A DNA stretch of 64,000 bases, from the NCBI RefSeq assembly GCF_014698965.1, contig NZ_JACXAE010000086.1, positions 62,001 through 126,000 on the forward strand, in the 5' to 3' direction. This document shows, one piece after another, positions 1 to 8,061 of this stretch (its first letter is position 1; each line of letters starts with the position of its first letter). The notes beneath the pieces were generated by a model, which was given only the letters and a program-made list of their open reading frames with translations, did not search any database and was not told where the DNA came from. Made by a program: the position numbers and the translations under genes. The stretch is from Iningainema tapete BLCC-T55. GTDB taxonomy: Bacteria; Cyanobacteriota; Cyanobacteriia; Cyanobacteriales; Nostocaceae.

Positions 1-1
1 T

Positions 2-61
2 GACTCTGCTGTAAATACCTCTAGCCATGCTAGCGATATTTTAGCTGCACTGGGATTGTAG
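2..61 (+). CDS. 3' end of an unidentified gene cut by the window edge
   Basis: One forward frame is open from the window edge to a TAG at 59-61 and gives a tail ending HASDILAALGL. It looks like the last 19 codons of a gene that begins before the window. It is too short to name a family, and the frame could be open by chance. Repeats, not coding sequence, follow immediately. Confidence 0.3.
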   Translation, partial: DSAVNTSSHASDILAALGL

Positions 62-84
62 AAGAGGGGGAGTGAGGGAATAGT

Positions 85-131
85 TAATAGCTAATGGCTA
101 ATTGTTCATTGCTATTAGCCATTAGCTATTA
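85..131. repeat. 18-bp perfect inverted repeat of ATTAGC units
   Basis: The arms 85-102 and 114-131 are exact reverse complements separated by an 11-base loop. They are built from TTAATAGC / ATTAGCTA units like the short tandem repeats of filamentous cyanobacteria. It lies between the 3' ends of two convergent genes, so it could act as a transcript end, but there is no clear T-tract. Related unit repeats recur at 1464-1532, 27545-27625 and 62126-62170. Confidence 0.6.
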
Positions 132-163
132 GCTCTGTGCTACAGCCCACTCCCCAACTTCCT

Positions 164-526
164 TCATTTACCCGATTGGGGTGTAATTACACCAGGAGTA
201 ATTCTCTGAGAGTTAGGAGTTGTTGGTTGTTGGTTAGAAAAGCGCTCTTGTAGTTTTCTTTGATAATCAGAAATTGCGCTGTTAAGTTCTTCGTTGCTCA
301 TGCTATTATTTCCTTGATTGAAAAGATTAGCATTATGCAGTAACTGAAAAGGGTTGAAATTATTTGGTTCAACACCCTGAGCAAAAGGATCGATTCTATT
401 TGGCGACTCATAGTTTTGCTGGTTAATCCCATTAGTAGGTTGAGCCAAACTAGGTTGAGGCACGAACAGGGAAGCACCAATGCCTGCTATGGTAACAACA
501 AAGAGTTGCTTAATCGGTATTTTCAT
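164..526 (-). CDS. small exported protein, function unknown
   Basis: About 120 residues. The chosen start MKIPIKQL gives a clean Sec signal peptide: a lysine, a hydrophobic stretch, then PSLAQP with an AxA-like cleavage site. An AGAGGAAA ribosome site sits 6-8 bases upstream of this ATG. An upstream in-frame ATG at 553 would add nine charged residues and spoil the signal. The mature part is rich in N, Q, P and S and contains a short helical stretch (ELNSAISDYQRKLQERF). It has no recognised domain. It is probably periplasmic or outer-membrane associated. The next gene downstream in this strand direction is 3' of it, so it may be transcribed alone or after the ABC permease gene. Confidence 0.6.
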   Translation of the reverse strand: MKIPIKQLFVVTIAGIGASLFVPQPSLAQPTNGINQQNYESPNRIDPFAQGVEPNNFNPFQLLHNANLFNQGNNSMSNEELNSAISDYQRKLQERFSNQQPTTPNSQRITPGVITPQSGK

Positions 527-564
527 AAATTTTTCCTCTTTCTCCTGGTACATTTGCTTAAATT

Positions 565-1461
565 TTAAGCTAGAGTCCGTCGTAGTTGGGGTTGAATACT
601 TAACAAAGCTATGATCGCAAAACCAACTAGCACTAACAATGCACCACCAAAGGTAACATCACCCCAAAATGCGTGCATTACTACACTATTTAATCCCCAA
701 TCTGAGTTTAAGTACAAATAGCGGATCGGTTCAATTGCGTAGCTCAAAGGATTAAGCGTAGCCACAACCTGCAACCACTTGGGCATAAAGGATAGAGGAG
801 CCAAAGCAGTACTGGCAAATAATAGAGGCAAGTTAGTAACAAAAATTACAGCAATTAGTTCAATGTGTCCGGGTAAAGCAAAGGCTAACCCAAGAGAAAG
901 GGCGGTTACGCCTAAAGCCAGAAGAAAGACTATTAGAGCGATGGCAATTAACCCAGTAGCATCTGGTAGCCCAGCCCCTAAAAACGCTGCTGCTGCCACA
1001 ATTACTGTTGCTTGCAGTAAACTTTGACTGATAATGAAGATTGCCGAAGCCAGAACAATCGAGTATCGCGATGCTAGTGGTGCTACTAACAAACGATTCA
1101 AAAAGCCGAACTCGCGATCGAACATTACTGGCAAACCTGCATTCAGCGCTCCCGCAAACGCTGTAAACACAATTACTCCAGCCCCTAAAAATTGACCGTA
1201 ATTGGTAGTATTACCAAAAATACCCTTTGGTGCATTTTGAAATAAAGCACCAAACAATACTAGCCACATCACTGGCTGAATAATTCCTGCCAACAATGTT
1301 GAAGGGCGTCGCTGTAACTGAATAAATAGACGACGTGTTAAAGCCAAAGTTTCTTGAACTAACTCACCGAAAAAATTTGGTGCAGCTTCTGTGTACAGCT
1401 TAGGTGCTGCCACTTGCTGCAAGTTTAGATCTGATTTTGGAGGAATGATTGTTCCACTCAT
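565..1461 (-). CDS. ABC-2 type exporter permease
   Basis: 298 residues with about six hydrophobic membrane segments from residue 55 onward and the ABC-2 type pattern of drug, lipid or polysaccharide exporters of the DrrB kind (for example MFDREFGFLNRLLVAPLASR, the amphipathic motif before a membrane helix). The first 40 residues are cytoplasmic. It is encoded directly downstream of its ATPase (1532-2551) on the same strand, separated by about 70 bases of AT-rich tandem repeats. The two products should form a homodimeric-permease exporter in the inner membrane. The substrate cannot be told from sequence. Confidence 0.88.
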   Translation of the reverse strand: MSGTIIPPKSDLNLQQVAAPKLYTEAAPNFFGELVQETLALTRRLFIQLQRRPSTLLAGIIQPVMWLVLFGALFQNAPKGIFGNTTNYGQFLGAGVIVFTAFAGALNAGLPVMFDREFGFLNRLLVAPLASRYSIVLASAIFIISQSLLQATVIVAAAAFLGAGLPDATGLIAIALIVFLLALGVTALSLGLAFALPGHIELIAVIFVTNLPLLFASTALAPLSFMPKWLQVVATLNPLSYAIEPIRYLYLNSDWGLNSVVMHAFWGDVTFGGALLVLVGFAIIALLSIQPQLRRTLA

Positions 1462-1463
1462 AG

Positions 1464-1532
1464 TATTTTAGAATTGTTAATTGCTAATTGTTAATTGCTA
1501 ATCGCTAATTGTGACTATTAGCAATTAGCCAT
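1464..1532. repeat. short tandem TTAATTGC-type repeats
   Basis: The gap between the exporter ATPase and permease genes is filled by imperfect units of TTAATTGC / TAATTGT followed by their reverse complements (ATTAGCAATTAGCC). This is the cyanobacterial short-tandem-repeat type seen elsewhere in the window. It separates two genes that must be co-expressed, so it probably sits inside one transcript. Confidence 0.65.
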
Positions 1533-2551
1533 TACCTCATATTCTGCTTCTTTTCTGCCTTAGGATCGCGAGTTCCTGCTGCCGCAAGTTCTGCATCTAA
1601 TAAGGTTCTTCCCGTTGCTGCTAGGTAAACATCATCTAAACTTGGACGAGATTGGGCTATACCAAACATTGGTAATCCAAGAGCATTCAGCTTTTGTTGT
1701 ATGATCATCAAAGCGTCATTCTGTGGCGTTACTACCAAGTTGAGGGAATTTCCTTGGGCGCTGTTAATGATGACTTCCTGCACAAAAGGTAAAGAGTTAA
1801 GCAAATCTTTAGCTTTTTGCGCTTCCTCAATTGGTGAAAACTCGCGGATGCGCAATGTGATGCGATCGCCACCTAAGTTATCTTTTAATTGTGAAGGTGT
1901 TCCTGAGGCAATTACCACCCCACGATCAATAATTGCCACTTTATCAGCCAGGGCATCTATTTCTTCTAAATAATGGCTGGTAATTAGTACTGTTGTTCCT
2001 GCTGAACGCAACTTCCTTAAGAAGTCCCATACCACAAAACGGCTTTCTATGTCAAGTCCTACTGTCGGTTCATCAAGAACGAGAACATCTGGTGCGTGAA
2101 GTAAGCCTGCGGCTAAATCTAAACGCTTACGTAAACCGCCGGAATAAGTGCCAGTCTTTTTATTGGCGTATTCCTGCAAACCGAGCAAATCTAGTACAGT
2201 GTCTACACGTTGTTTGGCGATCGCATTTGGTAAGTGATAAAGTGCCGCTTGGAGTTGTAGCAATTCTTTTCCCGTCAGCACTTTATCTGGTGCAACTTCT
2301 TGGGCTACATAACCGAGCCGTTGTCTTGCTGCTTTGGGATGATCTAGTACAGAAATCCCGGATACCTCTATTTTACCAGCATCTGGTGTAGTGAGGGTAC
2401 ACAAAGCACGCAGAGTAGTTGTTTTCCCCGCTCCGTTAGGACCGAGTAAACCAAAGATTTCTCCTGGCTCTACCCGAAAGGAAACATCCTTAACGGCTTC
2501 AACCGTGCCATAACGCTTCTTTAGATTTTCTATTAAAATGGCGGGAGTCAT
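1532..2551 (-). CDS. ABC exporter ATP-binding protein (DrrA-like)
   Basis: 339 residues. Walker A is GPNGAGKTT near residue 40, the signature is YSGGLRKRLDLAAGL, Walker B is VLVLDEPTVGLD, and the switch histidine lies in LITSHYLEE. The C-terminal 110 residues after the nucleotide-binding domain match the accessory region of the daunorubicin-resistance (DrrA) family, with the SRPSLDDVYLAATGR end motif. It energises the permease encoded just downstream (565-1461). The start ATG at 2551 gives the usual N-terminus (AILIENLKKRYG). Confidence 0.9.
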   Translation of the reverse strand: MTPAILIENLKKRYGTVEAVKDVSFRVEPGEIFGLLGPNGAGKTTTLRALCTLTTPDAGKIEVSGISVLDHPKAARQRLGYVAQEVAPDKVLTGKELLQLQAALYHLPNAIAKQRVDTVLDLLGLQEYANKKTGTYSGGLRKRLDLAAGLLHAPDVLVLDEPTVGLDIESRFVVWDFLRKLRSAGTTVLITSHYLEEIDALADKVAIIDRGVVIASGTPSQLKDNLGGDRITLRIREFSPIEEAQKAKDLLNSLPFVQEVIINSAQGNSLNLVVTPQNDALMIIQQKLNALGLPMFGIAQSRPSLDDVYLAATGRTLLDAELAAAGTRDPKAEKKQNMR

Positions 2552-2610
2552 GACAGGTTATCCCTTACTATACAAATCTCAACAAAGTCTATCTCTATTT
2601 TACGCTCTGC

Positions 2611-3627
2611 TTAAATAGAATAGTACAGAGGAAAAGATTTGGCATCTTTCGGTTTAACGTACACGCGCTGCTGTGGTTCTAAGTTCAATTCGTCAAAGCG
2701 ATCGCGTGTTAACTGCGCTGTAACTACTTGTCCATCATCTAATGTTAGCTCTACCTGCACTTCCCAACCCAGGTGTATTAAACGACTCACCCTAGCTGAC
2801 ACACTATTGCCTTCTTCAGTAGTTTCTATGATCACATCTTGCGGACGTAAAAACATTTCCGGATGTGCTGAATCAAACCCATTACCTTGGAAAATCCGCG
2901 CACTACTAGGTAACACATTCACAGGACCAATAAAACTCATCACAAACGCTGAAGCGGGATGGTCGTAAATTTCTGCTGGTGTACCAACTTGTTCGACACG
3001 CCCTTTGTTCATCACCACAATTTCATCAGAAACTTCCATTGCTTCTTCTTGGTCATGGGTAACGAAAACTGTGGTAACATGAACTTCATCATGCAATCTC
3101 CGTAACCAAATGCGCAAGTCTTTACGAACTTTTGCATCAAGTGCGCCAAAAGGTTCATCAAGCAGCAATACTTCAGGTTCCACACCTAGCGATCGCGCTA
3201 ATGCTACCCTTTGACGTTGACCTCCTGAAAGTTGCGCCGGATAGCGGTTACCTAGTCCACTCAGTTGTACTAATTCCAGTAATTCCTCTACCCTTGCCTT
3301 AATTTTCGCTTTCGGTAATTTACGGATTTCCATCCCAAAAGCCACATTCTGTCTTACAGTGAGATGTTTGAACAAAGCATAGTGCTGAAACACAAAGCCA
3401 ATATTCCGCTTTTGTACACTTTGATGTGTAGCATCTTTGCCTGTAAGAAAAATTTTACCACTATCTGGTGTGTCTAAACCAGCAATTAAGCGCAGCAACG
3501 TAGATTTTCCTGAACCCGATGGTCCTAACAACGCGACAAGGGAGCCACTCTTAATTTCTAGGCTTACGTCGTCTACTGCTTTAAAACTACCAAACTGCTT
3601 GGATACGTTCTCAACTAATATGCCCAC
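2611..3627 (-). CDS. cysA: sulfate/thiosulfate import ATP-binding protein CysA
   Basis: 338 residues. Walker [11 protein letters not shown]-loop [14 protein letters not shown], signature [15 protein letters not shown], Walker [13 protein letters not shown] and H-loop FVTHDQEEA are all present. The C-terminal 100 residues form the TOBE-like domain typical of CysA ([24 protein letters not shown]). The product is the ATPase of the SbpA-CysTW sulfate importer at the inner membrane. No permease or binding-protein gene is nearby, so the rest of the transporter must be encoded elsewhere. It is close to, but reads as a different family from, the exporter ATPase at 1532-2551. Confidence 0.9.
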   Translation of the reverse strand: MGILVENVSKQFGSFKAVDDVSLEIKSGSLVALLGPSGSGKSTLLRLIAGLDTPDSGKIFLTGKDATHQSVQKRNIGFVFQHYALFKHLTVRQNVAFGMEIRKLPKAKIKARVEELLELVQLSGLGNRYPAQLSGGQRQRVALARSLGVEPEVLLLDEPFGALDAKVRKDLRIWLRRLHDEVHVTTVFVTHDQEEAMEVSDEIVVMNKGRVEQVGTPAEIYDHPASAFVMSFIGPVNVLPSSARIFQGNGFDSAHPEMFLRPQDVIIETTEEGNSVSARVSRLIHLGWEVQVELTLDDGQVVTAQLTRDRFDELNLEPQQRVYVKPKDAKSFPLYYSI

Positions 3628-3998
3628 AGCTAATGCACCTTTTTGGTTCGATTAAATCACTAATAGCATAGAAAGAACTCAGTGGTTTTGTTGCCGCCGC
3701 GATCGCACTCATTGATTTGATGTGATCTGAATCAATTACCATCTTAGTAAAATTGGTATTATCAAGCTATGTGCCATATACTTAAGTATTTTTTGGCGGA
3801 AAGTTTTTTAAGTACACAGTATGACAGAGGGACAATTATCAAAGTTGCACAAAAAGGAGGATGTTTGTGATTCTTGATGGGAATATAAAAAATATAACAA
3901 ACACAAAAAACCATCTAGAAATTATACGGAATTGTTAGATACAAAAGTGAATTAATCATCTAGACACTTTAAGCAAGATCAAGGAAAACCATCATCTC
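3628..3998. other. intergenic region, divergent promoters expected
   Basis: 371 bases between two divergent genes, cysA and the PEP-CTERM gene. It is AT-rich, with one GCGATCGC octamer near 3701 and A-rich tracts around 3885-3915. No open frame, tRNA or strong hairpin is visible. Both promoters should lie here, but no clear -35/-10 pair could be picked. Confidence 0.5.
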
Positions 3999-4820
3999 AT
4001 GAAAAATCACATCTTTACTCTTTTAATCGCCGCCGGCACCTTAGCTTCTAGCCTCCTTTCCGCAGTTACACCTGCAAATGCTATTAATATTAGAAGCAGA
4101 GATGAAGCCTCAGTAGAGTTTCAAAATATACTCCCTGACTTGGGAGCTTTTGTAGGCGCAGAAAGTCGGTATTTGTCTCCTGAGCAGGTTAAAGACTACC
4201 AAGTAGATATATCTCGGCTATCGCTATTAAACGACAATAGTGTCAAAGTATTCTTTATCGGTGAAACAGCCGGAGCATATCGCAACAGATTGGATTACAA
4301 AACTACTTACGGTAATGAAGTAGAAACAGGTAAAATTTTTGGTGACACATCTTGTAATCCTGGAGATAGTGGTTTCACTAATTTCAGTTCTTTCTGCCAA
4401 AATCCGGATCAACCTTTACCAGGTAAAGTAGCACCAGATTCACCTCTAAATGTAGGTGATTGGGTAGATTTGGGAGTCTTTAAAGCAGGTACTAAATTTG
4501 ACTTCTTGTTACAGTCAAATGACATCAATGGTGGTATCTACAACGACGGAATCAAAGGTATATTTGGTATATATCCAGAAGAGAACCCAGATAAAGTACA
4601 GCACACTGTCTCTTACCTCTACAACGATTACCTCATATTAGGTTTCGAGGACTTGTGGGGAGGTGGCGACAGAGATTATAACGATACAGTATTCGCTATT
4701 GATTTTGGTAGACAGAATATCAGTGTTAGCGTACCAGAGCCTTCAGTCACAATCTCTGTAATTGGTGTTGCCGCACTATGTCTGCTGGCAACTCGTCGTC
4801 GTTCCACTCCTCAAAGCTAA
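3999..4820 (+). CDS. exported PEP-CTERM protein with DUF4114 domain
   Basis: 273 residues. A signal peptide ends near SAVTPANA (residue 28). The region around residues 205-240 contains the DUF4114 hallmark GFEDLWGGGDRDYNDTVFAI, an acidic, probably calcium-binding motif. The C-terminus is a PEP-CTERM sorting signal: VPEP, a hydrophobic helix, then TRRRS. Such proteins are exported and processed by an exosortase, often into extracellular matrix. An AGGA ribosome site lies about 12 bases before the ATG. It stands alone, with no exosortase gene in the window. Confidence 0.85.
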   Translation: MKNHIFTLLIAAGTLASSLLSAVTPANAINIRSRDEASVEFQNILPDLGAFVGAESRYLSPEQVKDYQVDISRLSLLNDNSVKVFFIGETAGAYRNRLDYKTTYGNEVETGKIFGDTSCNPGDSGFTNFSSFCQNPDQPLPGKVAPDSPLNVGDWVDLGVFKAGTKFDFLLQSNDINGGIYNDGIKGIFGIYPEENPDKVQHTVSYLYNDYLILGFEDLWGGGDRDYNDTVFAIDFGRQNISVSVPEPSVTISVIGVAALCLLATRRRSTPQS

Positions 4821-4984
4821 TACCCGCATCTATCTCTAGCTCACCCAATCGGGTGAAATTGAATTTTACTCAGGATATTTCAAATCTCGGTGTGTAGATA
4901 CTCTTATCAACAACCAAGGCAGGTTTAAAGGATAAATTAAGCTTGCACTTGAGTATTTACAATATCGATAATTTTTGAAAAATC

Positions 4985-5428
4985 ATGAAAAAAATTGCGC
5001 TTATATCTTTGTTCTTAATAGTAGCAATTATTTTTGCCAACTCTGGAGTCGCCGCACCACCAAAAGTAGGAGAATTTCAATTAAACGAGATTAGTGGAAG
5101 TGGCTGTGGCATGACATTGTGGAGACAAAATAGAGCAGAGAAGAATAAATTGGTCTTCTTCAATGGTCTTGAAAAGAATTCAATGGAAATGAAAATAAAC
5201 GGCAAAATTACTAAATTTAGCCGGATTAAAGCTAGTGGTAAAGAGTTCTATGGACAACGGACACTTCAAACTTTTAGTAATCAAGATGGCAAAATTATGG
5301 TTGACGTTGCCGTAAAACTTGGCGCTAAGGGTGAAATTGAATCTGTGGCAATTAAAGAAGGCACTATCCGTGTTAAACAAAATGGTCAAGAAGTCAAAGT
5401 TCCCGTAATTGGAGATGCTGGATGCTAA
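4985..5428 (+). CDS. exported protein of unknown function
   Basis: 147 residues. The N-terminus is a signal peptide (MKKIALISLFLIVAIIFANS, cleavage near VAA). Two cysteines near residues 40 and 147 could form a disulfide (SGSGCGMTLW and GDAGC at the very end). The mature part is lysine-rich and predicted beta. The MTLW motif followed by alternating hydrophobic strands resembles small cyanobacterial periplasmic proteins that carry no domain name. It is 160 bases downstream of the PEP-CTERM gene on the same strand. Confidence 0.7.
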   Translation: MKKIALISLFLIVAIIFANSGVAAPPKVGEFQLNEISGSGCGMTLWRQNRAEKNKLVFFNGLEKNSMEMKINGKITKFSRIKASGKEFYGQRTLQTFSNQDGKIMVDVAVKLGAKGEIESVAIKEGTIRVKQNGQEVKVPVIGDAGC

Positions 5429-5486
5429 GCAAAATTAGCGCTTGATGACACAGTTAGCACTCTATGTAATATGCTAACTGCTTCTA

Positions 5487-6082
5487 TCAGCTAGCTTCTA
5501 GTAATTTTTCACATTTTTGTAAATTAGTAAGAGCTTGAGAAGCTATTTGAATTACGTAAGTGCTGTCGTCCTCCAATGCTTGTTTCCAAACTTCACGTAA
5601 TCTGGGACGATTTAATTCTAAAAGTGAGTCAGCAGCAAAAATACGCACATACACATCTTCATCCTCAAGTAGCAAAATACTTAAAGTATCAACTGACTTA
5701 TCATCATTATAATGCTGGAGTTGTTGTGCAACTATTTGTCTAGGTCTGCGTGATTTTTTTCTCGATTAACTTCATCAATTAGACATGTTAATATTTCAGG
5801 TGTCCTATAATTATCTAATGCAGACAGAGCTTCACTCCGAACTTTTTCTTCAGGATCAATTCTTGCTAATCTAATCAGATGCGGTACACTTCGACTATCA
5901 CCAATTTCTCCTAAATTGCAAGCAGCCGTGCCACGTAGTTCTGGTTCTGGATCGGAGATAAAAGGAACTATAATTTCAAAAGCATTGTCAGGATTAAGAG
6001 TTCCTATTTTATCGAGTGATAACTCTCGAATATCTGGATTTACGTTATGTAATTCTGCTATTGCTATTTGTAGTTCATCCAT
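5487..6082 (-). pseudogene. HEAT-repeat protein, split by a frameshift
   Basis: Two overlapping frames join into one HEAT-repeat protein of about 198 residues. The 5' frame (start MDELQIAIAEL at 6082, AGGT ribosome site 7 bases upstream) holds repeats such as DPEPELRGTAACNLGEIGD and DPEEKVRSEALSALDNY. It ends at a TAG near 5732. The other frame continues without a gap as KKSRRPRQIVAQQL and then EDEDVYVRIFAADSLLELN to 5487. They meet at a run of seven A (minus strand, 5760-5754). Eight A would restore the frame. The sequence there is also a perfect -1 slippery heptamer (A AAA AAT). It may be a mutation, an error or real slippage. HEAT proteins are protein-binding scaffolds, and in cyanobacteria some are bilin lyases. 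No target is indicated. Confidence 0.7.
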
Positions 6083-6105
6083 AAAGTTACCTATGCACGA
6101 AAGTT

Positions 6106-6313
6106 TTACTTTGCCCAAGTTATGAGGTCGCCTGGTGTTTGTCCAGATTCCTTATCAAGAACATGCTCCTGAGGATTTTGAATATCTGAAGAGCGCAGCA
6201 TCTTGACTATCTAGCTCGAATCCAACTGGATTACCCATTTTGTAGTCATCATCCGCACGGAAAAGGTAACTTGGTTCTGGAGAACTCGTGTCAACTTCTT
6301 CTTTGACATTCAC
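6106..6313 (-). pseudogene. small gene with GTG start, apparently frameshifted
   Basis: A GTG at 6313 is preceded by a perfect GGAGGT six bases upstream. The frame reads VNVKEEVDTSSPEPSYLFRA, then DDDYKMGNPVGFELDSQDAA, but then stops at 6155. One base over, the frame continues as LRSSDIQNPQEHVLDKESGQ and TPGDLITWAK to a TAA at 6106-6108. That is 23 bases before the HEAT gene ATG, an operon-like spacing. I read this as one short cytoplasmic protein of about 67 residues with a one-base insertion near 6190. No family is recognised. The two frames could be unrelated, so confidence is modest. Confidence 0.35.
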
Positions 6314-6389
6314 CTGTTCACCTCCACCAATTGAGCCTTCCTTCTTTACTTACTTACGTAGTTAAGTGCGATGCTGGTTGTAGCGCACT

Positions 6390-6400
6390 GCCCTTCGGGC
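6390..6400. repeat. small GCCCTTCGGGC hairpin next to HIP1 sites
   Basis: A four-base stem GCCC/GGGC closed by TTC is followed directly by GATCGC and six T, and a second GCGATCGC octamer occurs near 6420. It lies between divergent genes (the small GTG gene and the STAS-like gene). The T-tract could make it a weak terminator on the plus strand, but no gene ends there, so it is more likely a repeat. Confidence 0.35.
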
Positions 6401-6554
6401 GATCGCTTTTTTACTTGTGCGATCGCACTTATGAAATCAAAGCGAACTAAAACCACTGTTTTTAGTGAAATTACTATAATGTTAGAATAAAAACCGATAG
6501 GTATTAAAAATAAACGCACAGCACCACTTACCACTTGTGTGAAAGGAAGTTTGA

Positions 6555-6905
6555 ATGATGAAGTATGATATTCGCAATCTAATCAGCGAAAACTGTATGA
6601 CACCGGATGAAGGTCAAAAGCTGTATAATCTTATCCATCCAGAATTACTGGCGAATCATCCTATTGAACTTGACTTTGCAGGAGTAGATATTTTTGCTTC
6701 GCCTTTCTTTAACTTCGCTATTGGACAACTACATAGAGACATTAGCAGTGAAGACATTAACCGTCTACTCAAGGTATCTAACCTGAATCCACTTGGTAGA
6801 CAGGTACTTAACCGAGTTATTGAAAACTCGAAGCGGTACTATAGTAATGAACATATCCGTCAAGCAGTAGACGAAGTGTTGAAAGAGCAAGCAGTTAGTG
6901 TCTAA
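6555..6905 (+). CDS. STAS-like domain protein (DUF4325)
   Basis: 116 residues. The pattern IELDFAGVDIFASPFFNFAI is the core of the STAS-like DUF4325 family: a beta strand, a glycine/valine turn and a helix beginning with serine/proline-phenylalanine. Such domains usually pair with an ATPase or act as small protein switches. An AAGGAAG ribosome site precedes a double ATG. Its stop overlaps the next start (ATGA-type, TAATGA at 6903-6908), so it is translationally coupled to the PIN gene that follows. This two-gene arrangement looks like an antitoxin/toxin or regulator/nuclease pair. Confidence 0.75.
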   Translation: MMKYDIRNLISENCMTPDEGQKLYNLIHPELLANHPIELDFAGVDIFASPFFNFAIGQLHRDISSEDINRLLKVSNLNPLGRQVLNRVIENSKRYYSNEHIRQAVDEVLKEQAVSV

Positions 6906-7520
6906 TGACGGTTAATTACATAGTTCAGGCAGAGGTGTTTGATATCCGTTCTGATATCCCGAAAAAAGATGACATCTTTTTAGTAGATACAAATGTCTGG
7001 TATTGGTTGACTTACACTCCAGCCATCGGTTCGTCTGTTCCTTATCAAACTACAGATTATACCTCCTATCTCAGAAAAGCTCGTTCCGCTAAATCTTTAC
7101 TTTCTTACACTGGATTCTCTTTAGCAGAGTTAGCCCATCTTATAGAAAAAGCGGAACGAGAAATTTTTATTAAGGCACAGGGGACAATTACAGAAGACGG
7201 AATATCGCCATAATGAACCAGCACAGAGATCTAGAGTTGTAGCTGAAGTTCAAGCAGCTTGGAGTCAAGTTAAAGCGATCGCCGCACCAATTAATTTAAC
7301 AATCGACGAGCGCACAGTAGATGCAGCCTTGACTAGATTTCAAACTCAACTGCTTGATGGCTACGATCTGTTTATCCTCGAAACAATGAATAAAGAAGGG
7401 ATAGTAAATGTGATTACTGATGACGGCGATTTTGTCAGCGTTCCTGGAATTCGGGTATTTACCAGCAACATGAATGCGATTAAAGCGGCACGAAGTCAAG
7501 GTAAGCTTGTGGTGAGGTAG
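6905..7520 (+). pseudogene. PIN-domain nuclease, split by a one-base frameshift
   Basis: The first frame (6905-7213) starts MTVNYIVQAEVFDIR and holds the first PIN acid in FLVDTNVWYW and a second in FSLAELAHLIE. It ends early as GISP. One base over, the frame continues EYRHNEPAQRSRVVAEVQAA and ends with the third acidic motif NVITDDGDFVSV and RSQGKLVVR at 7520. Deleting one G of the pair at 7199-7200 joins the two into ITEDEYRHNEP. The full protein would be about 205 residues with all PIN metal ligands. PIN proteins are Mg-dependent RNases and often toxins. Coupled to the DUF4325 gene upstream. Inactive here if the frameshift is real. Confidence 0.72.
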
Positions 7521-7547
7521 GAGAGGTTGCCTCTTTATTACATAAAA

Positions 7548-7953
7548 ATGAGTCAGATACAAGAGTTTCATCAACAGGCAATGGATTTGGCACAGATGGC
7601 ACAGGTTGCTAAACTCAGAGGCAACCTTGCTCAAGCTGAGCAATTATCTAGACAAGCATTTGAAAAAGAACGATTAGCAGCCGAGTTGCTAGCCAGTAAT
7701 GTTGAGGCAGAACCAACCCGTTCAGTGTTACATCGTAGTGCTGCAACTCTTGCAATTGACGCTCGGTGAAATTCACACCGCAGAACGTTTAATTGCGATC
7801 GCATTATCAGGAAACCCACCTCAAGAAATTGCCGAGGAACTCAAAGATTTATTTGTGCAAATCAATATTGACAACAAAGCCCGTCGAGGTATTGCATTTG
7901 ACGAAGCAAAACTTCAAAGCTTGATGACCATTATAGGCAAACACACCTTTTAG
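7548..7953 (+). pseudogene. small helical (TPR-like) protein gene with a frameshift
   Basis: The frame from ATG 7548 (MSQIQEFHQQAMDLAQMAQV) ends at 7769. The frame one base over continues with GEIHTAERLIAIALSGNPP and ELKDLFVQINIDNKARRG to 7953. Skipping one base near 7762 merges them as LAID-LGEIHTAERLIAIAL, which reads as two continuous helical hairpins. The intact product would be about 134 residues with AEQLSRQAFEKERLAAEL-type helices, TPR-like. It is encoded just after the PIN gene and on the same strand. No function can be assigned. Confidence 0.6.
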
Positions 7954-8061
7954 TTCTATGGTGAAGAGCGATCGCACTCACGTTCTCAATGTGATCTAAA
8001 ACTCCCGTAATATAAGTAAAATCGCTATAATACAGGATAAAGGCGATACAAAAGGCGGTAA

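Noticed and set aside
6346-6534. 62-codon minus-strand frame upstream of the STAS-like gene
   Set aside because: It runs through repeat and HIP1 sequence, has no ribosome site and no protein-like pattern.
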